Source: an uncultured beta proteobacterium (GTDB lineage: Bacteria; Pseudomonadota; Gammaproteobacteria; Burkholderiales; Rhodocyclaceae). From it: a stretch of 9,038 nt of DNA. The position numbers and the translations under genes were made by a program. Location: contig CAIZKA010000457.1 of assembly GCA_903933395.1 (NCBI GenBank), positions 1-9,038 on the forward strand. Reading direction: 5' to 3'. Of this stretch, positions 6,482 to 9,038 are shown one piece after another; the first letter of the stretch is position 1; each line of letters opens with the position of its first letter. Under the pieces are notes generated by a model. The model was given only the letters and a program-made list of their open reading frames with translations, had not been told where the DNA came from and did no database searches.

Positions 6482-7531
6482 GTGACCTGGCTCGCCGGCC
6501 TGCGCCGGCCCGGCGTGCCGGCGGCGCTTGCCGCGGCGCTGCTGTTCGGCGCCGGAACGCCCTTGGCAAAACTGCTGCTGAACGAGGTCGGGCCCTGGCT
6601 GCTGGCCGGCCTGCTCTACCTCGGTTCAGGCCTTGGCCTCTTTCTCTATCGCCGCCTGCGCCGCGCGCCGGACGTGGTTCTGGCGCGCCACGAAGCGCCA
6701 TGGCTGGCCGGTGCGATTCTCGCCGGCGGCGTGCTCGGGCCGGTATTGCTGATGCTGGGACTCGCCGGAATGCCGGCGTCCGACGCGTCCCTGCTGCTTA
6801 ACGCCGAAGGGGTGTTTACCGCTCTGCTGGCCTGGGTGGTCTTCCGCGAGAACGTGGATTCCCGAATCGCGCTGGGCATGGCCGCCATCGTCGCCGGTGC
6901 CCTGGTCCTGAGTTGGCCGGACGAAGTCCGCTACGCCGGATCGGGGCCGACGCTGCTGGTACTGGGCGCCTGCCTGGCCTGGGCCGTCGACAACAACCTG
7001 ACGCGGAAGCTCTCGCTGCACGATGCGACGTGGATCGCCGCGATCAAGGGTCTGGTGGCCGGTGCGGTCAATCTGGTCATGGCCTTCGCGCTGGGGGCGA
7101 GCCTGCCGCCTGCGCCGAAGCTGGCAGCCGCGCTGACGGTCGGCTTCCTCGCCTACGGCGTCAGTCTCGCATTGTTCGTGGTAGGTTTGCGCCACCTCGG
7201 CACCGCGCGTACCGGCGCCTATTTTTCGGTGGCGCCCTTTTTCGGCGCGGCGCTTGCGCTCGTACTGGGCGAACCCGTGACGTTGCCGCTGTTGATCGCG
7301 GGGACACTGATGGCTGCCGGCATCTGGCTGCATCTTACGGAGCACCACCAGCACGCGCATGAACACACGGTCTTGAATCACGCCCACATGCATATCCACG
7401 ATGCGCATCACCGGCACGATCACGACTTTGCCTGGGCCGGCGAGGAGCCCCACGCGCACCGGCATGTGCATGCGCCACTACGCCACGAGCACCCTCATTT
7501 TCCCGACAGCCATCACGGGCATCGACACTGA
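6482..7531 (+). CDS. DMT superfamily (EamA) transporter with histidine-rich C-terminal tail
   Basis: The 349-residue product has the ten-helix two-repeat layout of EamA/DMT carriers between about residues 10 and 285. The first EamA repeat runs to about 145, with P-A-S-D-A-S-L-L-L-N-A-E-G (98-110) before a helix, and the second from about 155, with G-T-A-R-T-G-A-Y-F (240-248) and G-E-P (263-265). The tail, 284-349, contains 25 histidines in H-x-H patterns and ends G-H-R-H. The tail should lie in one aqueous compartment and could bind Zn, Ni, Co or Cu ions, but the substrate is unknown; most DMT carriers move metabolites. As I recall, similar His-rich tails occur in a set of proteobacterial EamA proteins, so it is likely a conserved feature. 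The start is GTG 6482, with only a weak ribosome-binding site (GGGA about eight bases upstream). It converges with the cytochrome gene, 27 bases away, with no clear terminator. Confidence 0.85.
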   Translation: MTWLAGLRRPGVPAALAAALLFGAGTPLAKLLLNEVGPWLLAGLLYLGSGLGLFLYRRLRRAPDVVLARHEAPWLAGAILAGGVLGPVLLMLGLAGMPASDASLLLNAEGVFTALLAWVVFRENVDSRIALGMAAIVAGALVLSWPDEVRYAGSGPTLLVLGACLAWAVDNNLTRKLSLHDATWIAAIKGLVAGAVNLVMAFALGASLPPAPKLAAALTVGFLAYGVSLALFVVGLRHLGTARTGAYFSVAPFFGAALALVLGEPVTLPLLIAGTLMAAGIWLHLTEHHQHAHEHTVLNHAHMHIHDAHHRHDHDFAWAGEEPHAHRHVHAPLRHEHPHFPDSHHGHRH

Positions 7532-7558
7532 TCATGCGGCTGAAACATCCGGCTGCCT

Positions 7559-7903
7559 TCAGCGCGACAGAATCCACTGCGCCAGATTCTTCAGCTCCTT
7601 CGGGTCCTTGGTGTCGATGATTTTGTGGTCTTCCTCGGTGCCATCCTCAAGCTTGACCTTCTTGCCTTCGGTCATCTGCTTGATGGCGTCTTGTTCGCCA
7701 AGCTTTTTTTCCTGGTACTTGGCGGCGATCTTCTTGTAGGACGGACCTTTCTTGGTCTTGTCGACAGCGTGGCATTTGAAGCAGTCATTCTTCTTGGCCA
7801 GGGCCTGGGCCGCGGCTTCGTCGACCGCTGCCTGTGCCGGGGCCAGACCGGCCAGAGCAAGGAACAGGGAACCGGCGAGCAAAATCGAGCGTGTGGTTTT
7901 CAT
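7559..7903 (-). CDS. Small periplasmic monohaem cytochrome c (class I-like)
   Basis: This 114-residue protein has an N-terminal signal peptide (K2, hydrophobic 7-21, cleavage probably after A-Q-A near 25-26) and one haem c site, C41-F-K-C44-H45. Its mature size of about 88 residues and the closing helix L-K-N-L-A-Q-W-I-L are typical of cytochrome c-551/552-like electron carriers of the periplasm. The W-G-x-I-P-M-P-P loop that normally gives the distal methionine is not present. Instead the sequence reads K-L-E-D-G-T-E-E-D-H93-K-I-I, with a single mature-region methionine at M77. The lysine-rich surface suggests docking to an acidic partner. The ATG at 7903 has GGAG (7916-7913) nine bases upstream. 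The partner is not visible; the upstream haem-domain fragment on the same strand is separated by the methyltransferase gene. Confidence 0.85.
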   Translation of the reverse strand: MKTTRSILLAGSLFLALAGLAPAQAAVDEAAAQALAKKNDCFKCHAVDKTKKGPSYKKIAAKYQEKKLGEQDAIKQMTEGKKVKLEDGTEEDHKIIDTKDPKELKNLAQWILSR

Positions 7904-7939
7904 TGCTTGTTTCTCCAGCGAATCGGCAACAGTGCCGTA

Positions 7940-8005
7940 TAGCCTGAATAACGCCGGTATAGGCGTTTTGTTGACGGAACGTGGCCCCGACTTTGTATCA
8001 GGCTA
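7940..8005. repeat. Nested inverted repeats upstream of the cytochrome c gene
   Basis: TAGCCTGA at 7940-7947 pairs with TCAGGCTA at 7998-8005. Within this pair AACGCC/GGCGTT (7950-7955 with 7962-7967) forms a small hairpin with a six-base loop. It occupies most of the 128-base gap between the methyltransferase stop and the cytochrome start, where the cytochrome promoter is expected. It could be an operator or a terminator for the methyltransferase transcript, but no convincing -35/-10 pair or U-run supports either. Confidence 0.45.
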
Positions 8006-8031
8006 TTTCGCCGCATGACGGGAAACTATGA

Positions 8032-8637
8032 CTACTGGTGTGCGGGTTTTCGGGCGATTAGCGTGACGAAGGACTTGACGGTCTGCTGCGGCGCATCGAA
8101 ATCGCGGAATTCGGAATGCAGGATGTTCCAGCCGGCGAAGCGGCCGGGCAGCTCGTTGCGCGCAAACAGGCAGCAATCCTCCGTGCCGAACATGTCGAGC
8201 CAGGTCGTGCCTTCGATCAGCACGTTGATCGCGGCGATGCCGCCCGGGCGCAAGCGATCCTGCAGCATGGTCAACACGCGCAAGGCGGTCGGGCAGTCGA
8301 AGAACATCAGCAGCCCGATGGTTACGACGCAGTCGAAATCGCCGTCGATCGTGTAATCCCGCAGGTCGGCCTCGACGGGCTCGACCGGCAGGGCAGCGGC
8401 CTCGGCCCGCAGGCGCAATGCAGCGATTGCCGCCGGACTCGCATCCAGTGCCAGTACCGAACAGCCTTGCGCGGCAGCGGCCATGGCGAGGTTGCCGAGG
8501 CCGCAGCCGAAGTCGAGCACGCGCCCGTGCAGATGCGGCAGGGCGGCCAGCTCGAAGGGGTTGAGCTGGAAGTCCTGTTGCTCGACCTGCTGGCGGAACT
8601 GCCGGTCAAAGAAATCGACGCTGCTGCTGGTGTTCAT
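8032..8637 (-). CDS. TehB-like class I SAM-dependent methyltransferase
   Basis: The 201-residue product has a Rossmann methyltransferase fold. Motif I is L-D-F-G-C-G-L-G-N-L (41-50), with acidic D65 at the end of the second strand (L-A-L-D) contacting the SAM ribose. A-D-L-R-D-Y (90-95) marks motif II, F-D-C-V-V-T-I-G-L-L-M-F-F (101-113) motif III, and L-R-P-G-G (129-133) the post-motif. The order and the V-x-L-M-F-like strand, together with the C-terminal G-W-N-I-L-H-S-E-F and L-I-A-R-K, resemble the tellurite-resistance methyltransferase TehB. However, this family is broad and the substrate may be something else. The start is uncertain: ATG 8637 is used, GTG 8652 would add five residues, and neither has a clear ribosome-binding site. 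It sits downstream of the haem-domain gene on the same strand, about 106 bases away. Confidence 0.8.
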   Translation of the reverse strand: MNTSSSVDFFDRQFRQQVEQQDFQLNPFELAALPHLHGRVLDFGCGLGNLAMAAAAQGCSVLALDASPAAIAALRLRAEAAALPVEPVEADLRDYTIDGDFDCVVTIGLLMFFDCPTALRVLTMLQDRLRPGGIAAINVLIEGTTWLDMFGTEDCCLFARNELPGRFAGWNILHSEFRDFDAPQQTVKSFVTLIARKPAHQ

Positions 8638-8743
8638 GGTGCGATTTTGCACTGCCGGTCGAACAATCGCCAGCCTGCTCCGATGATCCGGAAGCGGCTG
8701 GCGATGGAGACCCGCTCAGCGCCGGAAGCGGCGCCGTGCCTGA

Positions 8744-9038
8744 TTACGGCAGCTGGACCGCGTTGATATCTACCTTGGTCCCTTTCTTGACGCCGATTCC
8801 CAGGGTCTTTTCGAAGGAAACCTGGTGGCCGCGCGTGGTGATGTTGTCGTCATGGACGGCGAAGCCGACGTTGTAGACGCTGCCTTCCTTGAGGTTCTTG
8901 TCGTCATTGTTGGCGAGCCCCAGCGGACGGATCAGGACCACGGTCCACATGCCGTCCTTCCAGCTGGCGATGGCATTGTTGTCGGCGGCCGAGCCCTTGG
9001 CATCCTCGCGGCTGACGAGGTAGTCGGGAACCATGTCG
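8744..9038 (-). CDS. Ethylbenzene dehydrogenase-related haem-binding domain protein, C-terminal part
   Basis: About 97 C-terminal residues are in the window; the frame stays open at the right edge, so the gene begins outside it, and the ATG at 9034 is probably an internal methionine. The fragment has W-K-D-G-M-W-T-V-V-L-I-R-P-L-G followed by a strand pair with Y-N-V-G-F-A-V-H-D-D and T-R-G-H-Q-V-S-F-E-K-T-L-G-I-G. This pattern belongs to the EB_dh domain, seen in the haem b-binding gamma subunit of ethylbenzene and dimethylsulfide dehydrogenases and in fused cytochromes of respiratory chains. Whether this copy is a free subunit or the C-terminal domain of a multihaem cytochrome cannot be seen. 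The gap 8653-8743 before the methyltransferase has only a weak GCGCC/GGCGC hairpin (8719-8734) and no gene. Confidence 0.75.
   Translation of the reverse strand, partial: DMVPDYLVSREDAKGSAADNNAIASWKDGMWTVVLIRPLGLANNDDKNLKEGSVYNVGFAVHDDNITTRGHQVSFEKTLGIGVKKGTKVDINAVQLP

Noticed and set aside
7532..7558. Intrinsic terminator between the convergent transporter and cytochrome genes
   Set aside because: The similar words CGGCTG are direct, not inverted, repeats, and there is no U-run.
7971..8000. Plus-strand promoter starting at TTGACG (7971-7976)
   Set aside because: No good -10 follows at a suitable distance, and there is no plus-strand gene downstream.

Overview
The window looks like chromosomal DNA of a GC-rich betaproteobacterium. 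Gene content (a pqiA-type membrane protein, LexA with an Escherichia-like CTGT-N8-CCAG operator, ImuA/ImuB, small periplasmic cytochrome c, ethylbenzene-dehydrogenase-type haem domain) and the intergenic repeats resemble Rhodocyclales-like environmental betaproteobacteria. That placement is an inference from gene style; there is no rRNA or other marker to confirm it.

Layout. Positions 1-1314 (minus strand) hold a two-domain PqiA-type membrane protein, and the downstream gene (probably pqiB) appears to start in the last bases of the window edge. Divergent from it lies an SOS cassette on the plus strand: an SOS box (1507-1526), lexA (1587-2192), imuA (2353-3090) and imuB (3023-4345). A palindromic array of 9-bp CACAGAG-type repeats separates lexA from imuA. 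The usual third member of the mutasome, dnaE2, does not follow imuB. The gene ends inside the border of a 274-bp terminal-inverted-repeat element (4342-4615), which abuts a second, 146-bp inverted-repeat element (4614-4759).

Next on the plus strand come a complete wax ester synthase/diacylglycerol acyltransferase (WS/DGAT) family gene (4888-6276), a run of three hairpins forming a dispersed-type repeat (6316-6434), and a DMT/EamA transporter with a 66-residue tail containing 25 histidines (6482-7531). The right part is on the minus strand: a small monohaem cytochrome c (7559-7903), a TehB-like class I methyltransferase (8032-8637) and the C-terminal end of an ethylbenzene-dehydrogenase-type haem-binding protein that runs off the window (8744-9038).

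How the parts relate. LexA, ImuA and ImuB form one recognisable damage-response unit. LexA should repress itself, and perhaps the imu genes, through the single SOS box; ImuA and ImuB are accessory proteins for DnaE2-dependent translesion synthesis. The other genes are individual loci with no evident common pathway. I see no clearly new system. The best items for a second look are the interrupted SOS cassette with its adjacent mobile-element-like repeats, the short N-terminus of ImuB, the His-rich transporter tail, and the cytochrome c that lacks an obvious distal methionine motif.
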